Source: Antarcticimicrobium sp033791545 (GTDB lineage: Bacteria > Pseudomonadota > Alphaproteobacteria > Rhodobacterales > Rhodobacteraceae). From it: a stretch of DNA of 64,000 bases. The stretch is from the NCBI GenBank assembly GCA_033791545.1, contig JASJGL010000020.1:1-64000 (forward strand), given 5' to 3'. The stretch's first letter is position 1. Each line of letters begins with the position of its first letter. The position numbers and the translations under genes were made by a program. Below the pieces are notes generated by a model, which was not told where the DNA came from, did no database searches, and was given only the letters and a program-made list of their open reading frames with translations. Positions 56,700 to 64,000 of the stretch are shown in pieces.

Positions 56700-56735
56700 A
56701 TGGGGCTCCTCCTCTGGCAGGGTCGGGGGAGATGG

Positions 56736-56750
56736 TTAATGAACTGTTAG
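56736..56750. promoter_or_regulatory. CtrA-like box upstream of the ParA gene
   Basis: TTAA-TGAACTG-TTAG is one mismatch from the CtrA consensus TTAA-N7-TTAA. It lies 77 bases upstream of the ParA gene and 37 upstream of the outer-membrane gene on the other strand. Tentative. Confidence 0.4.
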
Positions 56751-56826
56751 GATCGGAGACGTGGAATTGCGTTGCGTTGTGCCGCGCCAGGGCTAAGCTG
56801 CGATGCAGCATCATGCGGAGGCCTCG

Positions 56827-57486
56827 ATGGCACATGTGATCACGGTCGCGCAGCAGAAGGGCGGGTCGGGCAAGACCACGCTGGCGGTCAATCTGGCGGT
56901 GGGGTTCGCCCGCGCTGGCAAGTCTGTGGCGCTGATGGATATTGACCCGCAGGGCAGCGCCGGGCGCTGGTTCATGACCCGGCTGGAGGCGCTGGAGGCC
57001 GGGGCCGGTGGCGCGCTGGCGAATACGCCCGAGATCACCTTCTCCACCGCTTCGGCCTGGGGCGTGAGCTATGAGTTGCGCAAGCTGGCGCAGGCCCATG
57101 ACATTGTCATCATCGATACGCCGCCCAAGGCCGATAGCGATCTGCGCCCGGCGCTGCGGGCCAGCGATCTGGTGCTGGTGCCGGTGGCCTCGTCGCATCT
57201 GGACCTTTGGGCGGTGGAAATGGCGCTGTATCTTGCTGCGCGCGAAGACGTGCCGGCGATGATCGTGCTGACGCGAACCCGCACTGGCACACGGCTGGCC
57301 GCCGATGTTGCCAGCAAGGCCGCCGAACTGGGCACCGAGATTGCCAAGACCGTCTTGGCCAACCGGGTGACCTATGCCGAGACGCTGGGGCAGGGCCGTG
57401 CCGCGCTGGAGTCGCCAAAGGGCCCCGCCCATGACGAGGTGACGCGGTTGGTGCAGGAGGTGCAGACGGCGCTGGATCGACTGTGA
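56827..57486 (+). CDS. ParA-family ATPase, orphan
   Basis: 219 residues from ATG 56827 with GGAG 6 bases upstream. Deviant Walker A QQKGGSGKTTLA with signature lysine, LMDIDPQGSAGRW and DIVIIDTPPKADSDL (switch motifs) are intact. There is no parB next to it, so it more likely positions some protein complex or segregates another cargo than the chromosome. Possibly cell-cycle regulated (CtrA-like box). Confidence 0.88.
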   Translation: MAHVITVAQQKGGSGKTTLAVNLAVGFARAGKSVALMDIDPQGSAGRWFMTRLEALEAGAGGALANTPEITFSTASAWGVSYELRKLAQAHDIVIIDTPPKADSDLRPALRASDLVLVPVASSHLDLWAVEMALYLAAREDVPAMIVLTRTRTGTRLAADVASKAAELGTEIAKTVLANRVTYAETLGQGRAALESPKGPAHDEVTRLVQEVQTALDRL

Positions 57487-57516
57487 TAGATTGAAACTCC
57501 GAACGAGGAGAAAACG

Positions 57517-57837
57517 ATGCCGAGTATTTCCAAAGACACCAGTGTGCAGACTGTCATCACCACCTTTGAGATGACGCCGGGCACCTGCCAGGATGTTCTG
57601 GACGCGCTGACCGTAGCCTATGCCGAATTCATCTCGAAACAGCCCGGTTTCATTGCAGCGGGGCTGCATGTGAACGACGCGCAGACGCGCATTGCCAATT
57701 ATTCACAATGGGCGCGGCGCGAAGATTTTCAGGCCATGCTACGCACCCCGGAGATGCGCCAGCGGAACCGCGTGATCAACGAGTTGTGCAAGAGTTTCGA
57801 GCCGGTGATGTATGAGGTGACGGCGACATTTGGGTGA
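57517..57837 (+). CDS. Antibiotic biosynthesis monooxygenase (ABM) domain protein
   Basis: 106 residues, single ferredoxin-like ABM domain: VITTFEMTPGTCQDVLDALT, AEFISKQPGFIAAGLHVND and IANYSQWARREDFQAML. Small cofactor-free oxygenase or dimeric sensor fold; substrate unknown. GAGGAGAAAACG precedes the ATG; 30 bases after the ParA gene. Confidence 0.85.
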   Translation: MPSISKDTSVQTVITTFEMTPGTCQDVLDALTVAYAEFISKQPGFIAAGLHVNDAQTRIANYSQWARREDFQAMLRTPEMRQRNRVINELCKSFEPVMYEVTATFG

Positions 57838-58228
57838 GCCGGTGAGCCCGCCCGCCGCTTGCAAGTCCGGCGCGTAGAGGCATATCTTTTGGCGCTGACC
57901 CCTGAGTACCGCATTGGGTGCGGGCTTTGTTTGTGTTTTGGGCCCGTGCCTTTGTCGTGTGCCTTTGTCGTTTGCCCTTGTCCTGCGCCTTGGCCGGTCT
58001 TTGTGCACGCAACGGGGCGGTCGCCGTTTCGTCAAAAATCTTGCAAGCACAGCCAAACCGGACGCGCCCGACCCGCGACGTTTCCCCTTTCAAGCCACTG
58101 GGGGCGGGGCCGTGGCTCTGCTTGCGCAGAAAAGGCGTTTCAATTCCATCAAATCGCAATACTCTGGCCAAAGCGCAATGCTCTGGAGTGAAACATCCCC
58201 CCGTGCAGGGTTCAACCGACGGGGCCAT
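57838..58228. other. Long upstream region of uspA without a recognised gene
   Basis: This part of the 459-base gap has three open frames but none with a ribosome site or family match. No tRNA or small RNA was recognised. It may hold a long leader or upstream promoter for uspA. Confidence 0.4.
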
Positions 58229-58242
58229 ATGATGTGGATCAA
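58229..58242 (+). promoter_or_regulatory. FNR/FnrL-type box upstream of uspA
   Basis: ATGAT-GTGG-ATCAA matches TTGAT-N4-ATCAA at 9 of 10 positions, 55 bases upstream of the uspA start codon. uspA-type genes are frequent FnrL targets in photosynthetic and marine alphaproteobacteria. Confidence 0.6.
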
Positions 58243-58248
58243 GGCCGA

Positions 58249-58270
58249 TTGTGCGCCGCGCGGCGCACAA
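58249..58270. promoter_or_regulatory. Perfect 22-bp palindrome ahead of uspA
   Basis: TTGTGCGCCGC is followed directly by its reverse complement, with no loop. It lies between the FNR-type box and the ribosome site. Possible second operator or a leader hairpin. Confidence 0.6.
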
Positions 58271-58296
58271 TGAACAAAATGAACAAGGAGAATAAA

Positions 58297-58704
58297 ATGT
58301 ATCATAACATCCTGATTCCAGTGTCCTTTGACTCTGAACGCGATGTGACGGCGCCGATGAAACTGGCCGAAATTCTGGGAACGCCGGATGCGAAGGTCAC
58401 GCTGCTGCACGTGGTCGAACATATCCCGGGCTATGCGATTTCCTATATGCCCGAAGACTATTTGACCGAGGCCCGCACCGCGGTTCAGAACGAGCTGGAT
58501 GCGATGGCGGCCAAGCTGCCCAATGCCCGCGCCGTGGTGATTGAAGGCCATTCCGGTCGCTCGATCCTGGACTGGGCTGAAACCAACAAGCCTGACCTGA
58601 TCATTGTCGCCTCGCACCGGCCCGGAATGCAGGATCTGCTATTGGGTTCGACCGCAACACAGGTGGTGCGTCATGCCAAATGCGCGGTGCATGTGGTACG
58701 CTAA
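58297..58704 (+). CDS. uspA: Universal stress protein UspA
   Basis: 135 residues from ATG 58297, preceded by AAGGAG. The fold is shown by NILIPVSFDSERDVTAPMKL, VTLLHVVEHIPGYAIS and IIVASHRPGMQDLLLGSTAT; G-x2-G-x9-G-S/T is the ATP-binding loop, here with H-R-P-G-M-Q and GST. Adenylate binding is likely but the first G is not seen. Regulation by oxygen is suggested by the FNR-type box. Confidence 0.9.
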   Translation: MYHNILIPVSFDSERDVTAPMKLAEILGTPDAKVTLLHVVEHIPGYAISYMPEDYLTEARTAVQNELDAMAAKLPNARAVVIEGHSGRSILDWAETNKPDLIIVASHRPGMQDLLLGSTATQVVRHAKCAVHVVR

Positions 58705-58737
58705 AGCCTGAGGAGCAACAAAAAGGGGGAGGGCGCT

Positions 58738-59322
58738 ATGAGAACAGTTGTTTGCGTATTGGCGGGGCTTGCGTTGGCGGTGCCGGCATGGGCTGATCCT
58801 GTCGGGATCACCAAGGACATGATGCAGGCGCAAGTTCCCTTGCCCGAAGGGGGGACCGCGACGGTGTCGCGCATCCAGGACAACGACAACAAGGTCGAAG
58901 GCGTCTGGGCGCAAACCTCGCGCGCCTGTCCGCCCTTTTGCATTCAACCGATCACCCCTGCCGACGGGGTGACGACGATTGGCGAGTTGGAGCTGATCGC
59001 GATGTTGCAAGACCCTGACGCGGTGGTTGTCGATGGCCGCGTGCGGCCCGATTTCGAGGGTGGCTCGATCCCTGGGGCGATCAGCATCCCCTATACCGAA
59101 GCCGCAGACCGGCTGGGCGAACTGGGTTGTGAGCCCGATTTCGAGGGGTTCGACTGTGCCAATGCCAAGCCCGTGGCGCTGTTTTGCAACGGGCCGTGGT
59201 GTGGTCAGTCACCGGCGGCGGCCCGGCGGATGATCGAGGCCGGTTATCCGGCTGACAAGATCCATTATTACCGTGGCGGTATGCAGGTGTGGCGGATGCT
59301 GGGCCTGACGGTGACGGAATAA
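58738..59322 (+). CDS. Periplasmic rhodanese-like protein
   Basis: 194 residues. Signal peptide MRTVVCVLAGLALAVPAWAD, then a C-P-P-F-C pair in SRACPPFCIQPITPA and a rhodanese domain (about 80-190) with ELIAMLQDPDAVVVDGRV, the loop LFCNGPWCGQSP as active site and HYYRGGMQVWRMLGLTV at the end. It probably transfers sulfur or senses redox state in the periplasm. Placed 33 bases after uspA, perhaps in the same anaerobic unit. Confidence 0.85.
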   Translation: MRTVVCVLAGLALAVPAWADPVGITKDMMQAQVPLPEGGTATVSRIQDNDNKVEGVWAQTSRACPPFCIQPITPADGVTTIGELELIAMLQDPDAVVVDGRVRPDFEGGSIPGAISIPYTEAADRLGELGCEPDFEGFDCANAKPVALFCNGPWCGQSPAAARRMIEAGYPADKIHYYRGGMQVWRMLGLTVTE

Positions 59323-59500
59323 GGGACAGTTCACGGGGCAGGGTGGCGTCAGGCGTCGCCCTGTTTCAGGCCGTGCGAAAGGTCGGGTGCTCTTTCTTGG
59401 GAGCACCTCCGGCGCATATGGTGAGCCTCTCAAGCCGCAGGTTTTCGTTTCAGCGACCTGCGCCCTCCCGAAGGAGGGCACGGCTTTGCATAGCGTCATA

Positions 59501-59522
59501 CCCCGGCGCTTAGGCGCCGGGG
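59501..59522 (-). terminator. Stem-loop after the flavin monooxygenase gene
   Basis: CCCCGGCGC (59501-59509) pairs with GCGCCGGGG (59514-59522) across TTAG, just 6 bases past the stop of the monooxygenase. A second hairpin GCCCTCC-CGAA-GGAGGGC lies at 59462-59479. T runs are lacking, so efficiency is unknown. Confidence 0.55.
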
Positions 59523-59528
59523 AGGGGC

Positions 59529-60773
59529 TCATTGCACCTGTTCGGTCGAAAATCCGGCCAACCGGGAGTAGCCGTTGACGATGGCATCGCGCGCCTCGAA
59601 GGGCAGGATATCCTCCAGATCCTCGAACTTTTGGCCGGGGAGATCGGCAATACGGGCCTCGACCTCGTCGATCACCCGCTCGGGCCCGCCAGAGCGGTTG
59701 CCCGCGACAATCTCGTTCACCGGGCCCAACCGCTCGGCCTCATAGGCTTGAAGGATTGCGGCGGGGTCGCCGCCCGCACCGCATAGGCGCCCCAGTGTAC
59801 GCGCGTCGAGGATCGCCTGGGCGGACCCGTTGGCCCCGAACGGGTACATCGGATGCGCGGCATCCCCCAGAAGGGTCACGCGGCCGCGGGTCCAGGTTTC
59901 CAGCGGGTCGCGGTCGCACATGGGGAAATCCCAAAAGACCGGCGTCGCGTCCACCATCGCGTGGATATCCGTCTCGGGGACCGTGAACGCCTCAAGGATC
60001 GGGTGCAACACCTCGGCCCGCGCCTCGCGGTTCCAGTCCTCGCGGCCGGGTGCGGGGGCGCCCGGCTCGGCCTGCCGGACCACGCAGGCCCAGTTCATCA
60101 ACTGCGTGTCGGGCGTTTTTCCGGGCCCGATAGGGTAGAAGATGAATTTCTGCCCCATGCCACCCGAGTTGATAATTGTGTGCCCGTCCAGCACCTTTGG
60201 CCAATCGACCGAGCCGCGCCAGAGCATCAGCCCGGACCAGCGCGGGGCCCCTTCGCCAGGGTTCAGGTGGCGACGCACGGCGGAATGGATGCCGTCGGCC
60301 CCAATCAGCACATCGCCTTCGGCAGTAAACGTGCTGCCATCGCTACGGCGCAGGGTCACGCGCACGCCGGTGTCGGTGTCCTCGATCGCCTCAACCGCAG
60401 CGTCGAGCGTCAGAGATCCCTCGGGCAGGCGTTCGGCCACGGCGTTCAGCAGCACCTGATGGATGTCGGCCCGGTGCGCGGTGATCTGTGGTACGCCATA
60501 GCCTGCCGCCAGCCCACGCGGCGCGTTCCAGACCTCCTGACCGCCACGGGTGCGAAAGATCATGCGGTCGGTTCGGACCCCCAACGCGTCGAGGCGGGCC
60601 ATCAACCCCAGTTCATCCATCGCATTGACGGCGTGAGGCAACAGGGTGATGCCGACCCCCAGTTGAAGGATCTCGGGCACCTTTTCAAAGATCTGGCAGG
60701 GCACGCCCGCCTTTTGGAGATAGAGCGCGGCGGTCAGCCCGCCGATCCCGCCTCCGGCAATGATCACTTTCAT
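59529..60773 (-). CDS. FAD-dependent monooxygenase (salicylate/hydroxybenzoate hydroxylase-like)
   Basis: 414 residues. GGGIGGLTAALYLQKAG binds ADP of FAD, GADGIHSAVR is the DG motif and LLGDAAHPMYPFGANGSAQA the GD motif with NADPH region. Class A flavin aromatic hydroxylases such as salicylate hydroxylase match best. With an upstream uptake system, cupin and YciI protein it probably starts catabolism of an aromatic or related acid; substrate unproven. It is last in the operon. Confidence 0.88.
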   Translation of the reverse strand: MKVIIAGGGIGGLTAALYLQKAGVPCQIFEKVPEILQLGVGITLLPHAVNAMDELGLMARLDALGVRTDRMIFRTRGGQEVWNAPRGLAAGYGVPQITAHRADIHQVLLNAVAERLPEGSLTLDAAVEAIEDTDTGVRVTLRRSDGSTFTAEGDVLIGADGIHSAVRRHLNPGEGAPRWSGLMLWRGSVDWPKVLDGHTIINSGGMGQKFIFYPIGPGKTPDTQLMNWACVVRQAEPGAPAPGREDWNREARAEVLHPILEAFTVPETDIHAMVDATPVFWDFPMCDRDPLETWTRGRVTLLGDAAHPMYPFGANGSAQAILDARTLGRLCGAGGDPAAILQAYEAERLGPVNEIVAGNRSGGPERVIDEVEARIADLPGQKFEDLEDILPFEARDAIVNGYSRLAGFSTEQVQ

Positions 60774-60776
60774 GGC

Positions 60777-61226
60777 TCAGCCTTTCTCGGCGCGGCGCTT
60801 GGCGACTAGTTCGTCCAGCCAATCGCCATCGAGTTCGGGCATCAGCACCACATTTTCCTGTTCGCGCGGGTCGTTTCGAGCGGTGATCGCGGTGGCGGGT
60901 TCATCCAGTGAGAGGTTGAAGGCCACATGAGGCACCTCGGCGGGGATGAAGCAGAAACTGCCGGGTTCCATCAGGGATTCGGTCTCAAGTTTCGGCCCGT
61001 GCAACAGAATGATTTTTCCCGAGACCGTATAGATCGCCGTCTCGTAATCCTTGTGTCGGTGCGTCTTGGCCCGCCCGCCGGGGCCGAAGGCGGTGAGGTT
61101 CAAGGACAGGTGCTTGGAGCCAGTGCTGTTTTCGGAGACGCCAAAGAACTGTGGCATGCCTTGTTTGGCGATGTTGGTGTGTTCGGGGGTGAAGATCATC
61201 ACGTCTGTGCCGTCGGGGGTGCTCAT
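60777..61226 (-). CDS. Cupin domain protein
   Basis: 149 residues. The metal motif is TAFGPGGRAKTHRHKDYETA, with histidines in THRH and glutamate in YETAIY, and PHVAFNLSLDEPA later: a single cupin with standard H-x-H-x4-E-like site. It could be a dioxygenase, isomerase or binding protein for the same substrate as the neighbouring monooxygenase. 3 bases upstream of that gene. Confidence 0.85.
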   Translation of the reverse strand: MSTPDGTDVMIFTPEHTNIAKQGMPQFFGVSENSTGSKHLSLNLTAFGPGGRAKTHRHKDYETAIYTVSGKIILLHGPKLETESLMEPGSFCFIPAEVPHVAFNLSLDEPATAITARNDPREQENVVLMPELDGDWLDELVAKRRAEKG

Positions 61227-61238
61227 GATTTTGTCCTT

Positions 61239-61280
61239 TCTGGTCTGTGGGAAATCGGGTCTGGTCTGTGGGAAACTGGG
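61239..61280. repeat. Tandem 21-bp direct repeat between YciI and cupin genes
   Basis: TCTGGTCTGTGGGAAATCGG plus G (61239-61259) is followed directly by a copy with two swapped bases (61260-61280), 19 of 21 identical. It lies in the 66-base gap inside the operon. Confidence 0.8.
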
Positions 61281-61292
61281 CCTTGTCGAGGG

Positions 61293-61583
61293 TTAGGTGG
61301 TTCGCGGCAGCGGGGCTTGGTTCCATTGCAGCACGCGGTAGTTGGGTCGGAGCCCAGCAGTGCAGTAAGGATCGCCATCGGCGAGGGCCTGTGCTTCGGT
61401 GAGGCTTTCGGCATGGATCACCCAGAGCGATCCGCAAAAGGGGGCCTCTTGCCCCTCGCGCAATCCGCCCGCGTCGGTGATCCGGTCGCCGCAGCTGGCG
61501 AGGTATTCGAAATGGGCGCGCGTGAGATCGGCGTCGATCTGGCCGGGCTGCACGTCGTCGAAGAAAAGGGCGATAAAGCGCAT
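61293..61583 (-). CDS. YciI family protein
   Basis: 96 residues from ATG 61583 with AGGAG 8 bases upstream; GTG 61625 and ATG 61616 are in frame. MRFIALFFDDVQPGQIDADL, then LREGQEAPFCGSLWVIHAES and the DPYCTAGL turn are the YciI (dimeric ferredoxin-like) signature. Family members include chloromuconolactone dehalogenase relatives, which fits a catabolic operon; the active residue pair is not certain. Confidence 0.85.
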   Translation of the reverse strand: MRFIALFFDDVQPGQIDADLTRAHFEYLASCGDRITDAGGLREGQEAPFCGSLWVIHAESLTEAQALADGDPYCTAGLRPNYRVLQWNQAPLPRTT

Positions 61584-61621
61584 CAAGGTCTCCTGATCCG
61601 TGGTGGTGGCGGACATGGCTG

Positions 61622-62338
61622 TCACATCCCGAGGTAGGCGCGGCGCACCGCAGGGGAGTCGAGAAGCTCTGCACCGGGGCCGGAGAGGGCGACGCTGCCG
61701 TTTTCCAGCAGATAGGCGTGATCCGCGAGTTCCAGCGCGACCTTGGCGTTCTGTTCGGCAAGCAGGATGGTGAAGCCTGACGCGCGCAGCTCTTTGATGG
61801 TCTCGAAGACCTGCTTGACCATGACCGGGGCCAGCCCCAGCGTCGGCTCGTCCATCAGGATCAGCCGGGGCCGCGCCATCAGCCCACGACCCAGCGCCAG
61901 CATTTGCTGCTCGCCGCCCGACATCAGCCCGGCATGCTGTCGCCGCCGCTCTTCCAGCCGTGGGAAGCGGCGAAACACCTCGGCCAGCATCTCTGCGTGA
62001 CCGGCGCGGGCTGAGGGTGCGATGGCCCCAAGGCGCAGGTTTTGCTCCACGGTCATGCCGGGAAAGACCAGCCGTCCTTCAGGGATCAGGCAAAGTCCGG
62101 CATCGACGCGATCATGGCTGGCGGTTCGGGTGATGTCGCGCCCGTTGAAGTGGATCTCGCCGCTGGTGGGGGCCACCAACCCGGCGAGCGCTTTCATGAT
62201 CGTGGTCTTGCCCGCGCCGTTGGCACCGATCAGCGTTGTCACGCTGCCCGGGGCCACCTCGAAGTCGACATCAAACAGAACCTGAACCGGACCGTAGGCG
62301 GCCTGAAGACGGGAAGCGGAAAGCATTGAGTGGGTCAT
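61622..62338 (-). CDS. livF: Branched-chain-type ABC transporter ATPase 2
   Basis: 238 residues. LivF-type: Walker A GANGAGKTT, signature MSGGEQQMLALGRGL, Walker B LILMDEPTLGLAP, and E-Q-N in LLAEQNAKVAL. It hydrolyses ATP with LivG to drive import through LivH/LivM. Overlaps livG by 4 bases. Substrate of this system may be an aromatic or small acid instead of a branched-chain amino acid. Confidence 0.92.
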   Translation of the reverse strand: MTHSMLSASRLQAAYGPVQVLFDVDFEVAPGSVTTLIGANGAGKTTIMKALAGLVAPTSGEIHFNGRDITRTASHDRVDAGLCLIPEGRLVFPGMTVEQNLRLGAIAPSARAGHAEMLAEVFRRFPRLEERRRQHAGLMSGGEQQMLALGRGLMARPRLILMDEPTLGLAPVMVKQVFETIKELRASGFTILLAEQNAKVALELADHAYLLENGSVALSGPGAELLDSPAVRRAYLGM

Positions 62339-63054
62339 CCGAAATACACCTCCGCGACGCGGTCATGGTTGCCGATCTCTTCGGGCGTGCCGAAGGCGAT
62401 GCGTTCGCCGTGGTCCAGCACCAGAATACGGTCGGACAGGGTCATCAGCGCGCCGATCACATGTTCGACGATCACGAAGGTGAGCCCGCGTTCGCGCCGC
62501 AGCCTGCCGAGCGTGTCGAGCATTGCGCTGACCTCGGTGGGGTTGAGGCCGGCCATCACCTCATCCAGCATGACCAGCTGTGCGCCGGTGGCGAGGGCGC
62601 GGGCGATCTCCAGCCGCTTTTGTCCAGAAAGCGTCAGCTGCGCCGCGTCCAACTGGCGCCGGTCCGACAGATCAACGGCCTCCAGCGCGTCGTCGACCAC
62701 CTGTGCGATTTCCGTTTCCGACAGCTTTCGCGCGCTGCCGTAAAGGGCAGCGACGCGCAGGTTCTCGGCCACCGTCAGCCCGGCAAAGGGGCGCACGATC
62801 TGGAAGGTCCGGCACAGGCCGCGTCGGCAGATCCGGCTGGGCGAGAGTCCGGTCAGCCGGGTGCCGTCAAAGATGACTTCGCCCGCTGTGGGGGGGACAT
62901 GGCCGGCGATGACGCTGAAAAGCGTGGTCTTGCCGGCGCCATTGGCCCCCATGAGGCCGAAAATCTCGCCCTGTTCCACTTGCAGGCTGACGTCGTTGAG
63001 GGCCATCAGCCCGCCGAAGCGTTTGCTGACACCTTTGATGTCGAGGAAAGCCAT
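62335..63054 (-). CDS. livG: Branched-chain-type ABC transporter ATPase 1
   Basis: 239 residues. Walker A GANGAGKTT, LivG-type FQIVRPFAGLTVAENLRVAA, signature TLSGQKRLEIARAL, Walker B QLVMLDEVMAGLNP and IVEHVIGALM. Partner of LivF. Overlaps livM by one base and livF by four, so the transporter genes are coupled. Confidence 0.92.
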   Translation of the reverse strand: MAFLDIKGVSKRFGGLMALNDVSLQVEQGEIFGLMGANGAGKTTLFSVIAGHVPPTAGEVIFDGTRLTGLSPSRICRRGLCRTFQIVRPFAGLTVAENLRVAALYGSARKLSETEIAQVVDDALEAVDLSDRRQLDAAQLTLSGQKRLEIARALATGAQLVMLDEVMAGLNPTEVSAMLDTLGRLRRERGLTFVIVEHVIGALMTLSDRILVLDHGERIAFGTPEEIGNHDRVAEVYFG

Positions 63055-63956
63055 CAGCGTGCCCCCTTGATGCTATCCACAAGACCCGAAAGGCCACGGG
63101 GAACGAAAAGGATAAAGGTGATCAGGGTCAGGCCCAGCACGATCATGTAAAGCTGGGGCAGGCTGGACCACAAAAACTCTGACAACAGGGTGAACCCGAG
63201 CGCGCCCAGAATTGGGCCGCGCACGGTCTCGGTGCCGCCGACAAGGGCCATGGTGACGATGGTGAAGGAGATTACCGGGTCGAAGGCCTGTGCCGGTTCG
63301 AAATAGCTGGTCCGCAGCAACGCGAGCCCCCCGACCGCGCCGGGAATGGCGGCAGAGGCGATAAAGGCCAGCAGTTTGAGCCGCGCGACAGGGACACCGA
63401 CGGTTTCGGCGGCGACCTCATCTTCGCGGATGGCGGCCAGCCCGGCGCCGAAACGGGAGTGGCGGATGACAAAGGCCCCGAGGGTGGCAAGCGTGGCAAG
63501 GCCCACCATCCACCACAGCAGCACCTCGATCGGCGGAACATCAAAGAGCATCCGGCCAAAGCTGCCGAGCGCGGATTCGATCCGCATGACGATGTGGCGT
63601 ACCAGTTCCGACAACCCATAGGTGAGGATGACGAAATATGGGCCACGGACCCGCAGTACCGGCATCCCCACCAGCGCCGCAAAAAGCGCCGCCGCTGCGG
63701 CTGCCGCGATCAGCGCAAACTCAAACGGGATAAGGCCGGTAAGCAGGACGCAGACATAGGCGCCGACGCCATAGAACACCGCGTGGCCGAGCGAGAGATA
63801 GCCGGTGGTGGCCGAGAGCATCGACCAGCTTTGCGCCAGCGCGATCCACATCGCCAGTTGAAAGACGATGCCCATAAGATAGGGGCTGCCGGTGAAGGGG
63901 GCCGCGACGCCCAGTGCGGCGAGGGCGAGGCCGAGGGTGATACTGACGTTTTTCAT
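63054..63956 (-). CDS. livM: Branched-chain-type ABC transporter permease
   Basis: 300 residues with about eight to nine hydrophobic helices. GYLSLGHAVFYGVGAYVCVL and the cytoplasmic coupling loop SRFGAGLAAIREDEVAAETV are the LivM hallmarks, as is MALVGGTETVRGPILGA. It forms the channel with LivH. Start overlaps the livH stop by an ATGA. Confidence 0.92.
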   Translation of the reverse strand: MKNVSITLGLALAALGVAAPFTGSPYLMGIVFQLAMWIALAQSWSMLSATTGYLSLGHAVFYGVGAYVCVLLTGLIPFEFALIAAAAAAALFAALVGMPVLRVRGPYFVILTYGLSELVRHIVMRIESALGSFGRMLFDVPPIEVLLWWMVGLATLATLGAFVIRHSRFGAGLAAIREDEVAAETVGVPVARLKLLAFIASAAIPGAVGGLALLRTSYFEPAQAFDPVISFTIVTMALVGGTETVRGPILGALGFTLLSEFLWSSLPQLYMIVLGLTLITFILFVPRGLSGLVDSIKGAR

Positions 63957-64000
63957 GATCGCACCGCCTTGGTGAATATGCCTTCGGGACGGATCAGAAG
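63953..64000 (-). CDS. livH: Branched-chain-type ABC transporter permease, C-terminal end (cut by window edge)
   Basis: The last 15 codons of a minus-strand gene: LLIRPEGIFTKAVRS and TGA, the usual LivH C-terminus (L-x-x-R-P-x-G-I/L-F). It overlaps livM by ATGA, as livH does in this transporter family. The rest is outside. Confidence 0.8.
   Translation of the reverse strand, partial: LLIRPEGIFTKAVRS

Noticed and set aside
56827..57486. Chromosome or plasmid partition locus
   Set aside because: No parB, parS-like repeats or replication gene is adjacent.
57838..58296. Possible small RNA gene in the gap before uspA
   Set aside because: The only strong hairpin is the 22-bp palindrome and no terminator with T run follows it.

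Overview
The window is a chromosomal segment of a high-GC alphaproteobacterium, most likely a marine Roseobacter-group member of the Rhodobacterales. The evidence is family content: a DUF1150 and a DUF1467 protein, three DUF6455 proteins in a row, a short Hint-domain protein, a class I lysyl-tRNA synthetase, class I PhaC, methylmalonyl-CoA epimerase, a fused ATP sulfurylase/APS kinase, and several tiny lipoproteins. I saw no rRNA, tRNA, CRISPR array, transposase or integrase. Most of the window is core chromosome with small accessory patches.

Layout. 1-2.7 kb: DUF465 edge fragment, then small heat-shock protein, DUF1150, PhzF-like enzyme and a family-10 glycosyltransferase. 2.8-6.4 kb: Sat/CysC and an unusual membrane/ferredoxin/adenylate cyclase fusion. 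6.5-9.5 kb: the conserved divergent pair trxB/lrp, a Hint protein and a 40-residue conserved gene. 9.7-12.8 kb: the operon lgt-midA-pgeF, divergent from ubiK. 12.9-20 kb: a glycosyltransferase, a YbjN protein, the overlapping run proC-csaA-hydroxyacid dehydrogenase, thymidine kinase, a conserved hypothetical and a KAS III-type synthase. 20-30.9 kb: phaC, carB, an RTX protein carrying an integrin-beta-like I domain, a cyclopropane fatty acid synthase and aspS. 30.9-43.3 kb: a DUF1800/DUF1501 pair, a response regulator, mce, small membrane proteins and lipoproteins, an M48-type protease, the DUF6455 trio, rimO and an AsmA protein. 43.4-48.2 kb: the operon kpsT-kpsE-kdsA-manB (capsule export and sugar precursors). 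48.4-59.3 kb: a UDG-family protein, SseB, TerB, lysS, CHAD, a beta-helix spike-like protein, an orphan ParA, and an anaerobically regulated uspA followed by a rhodanese. 59.5-64 kb: one minus-strand operon with a branched-chain-type ABC transporter (livH fragment, livM, livG, livF), a YciI protein, a cupin and a flavin monooxygenase, probably uptake and oxidation of an aromatic or similar acid.

The most striking item is the RTX protein at 25.6-27.2 kb. Between two blocks of calcium-binding repeats it carries a domain that matches the animal integrin beta I domain almost ligand by ligand (MIDAS, ADMIDAS and most of the synergistic metal site). Other points worth attention are the redox-looking adenylate cyclase, a possible gene-transfer-agent head-spike protein far from any visible GTA cluster, an insertion in AspRS, and several perfect palindromes and tandem repeats in promoter regions.
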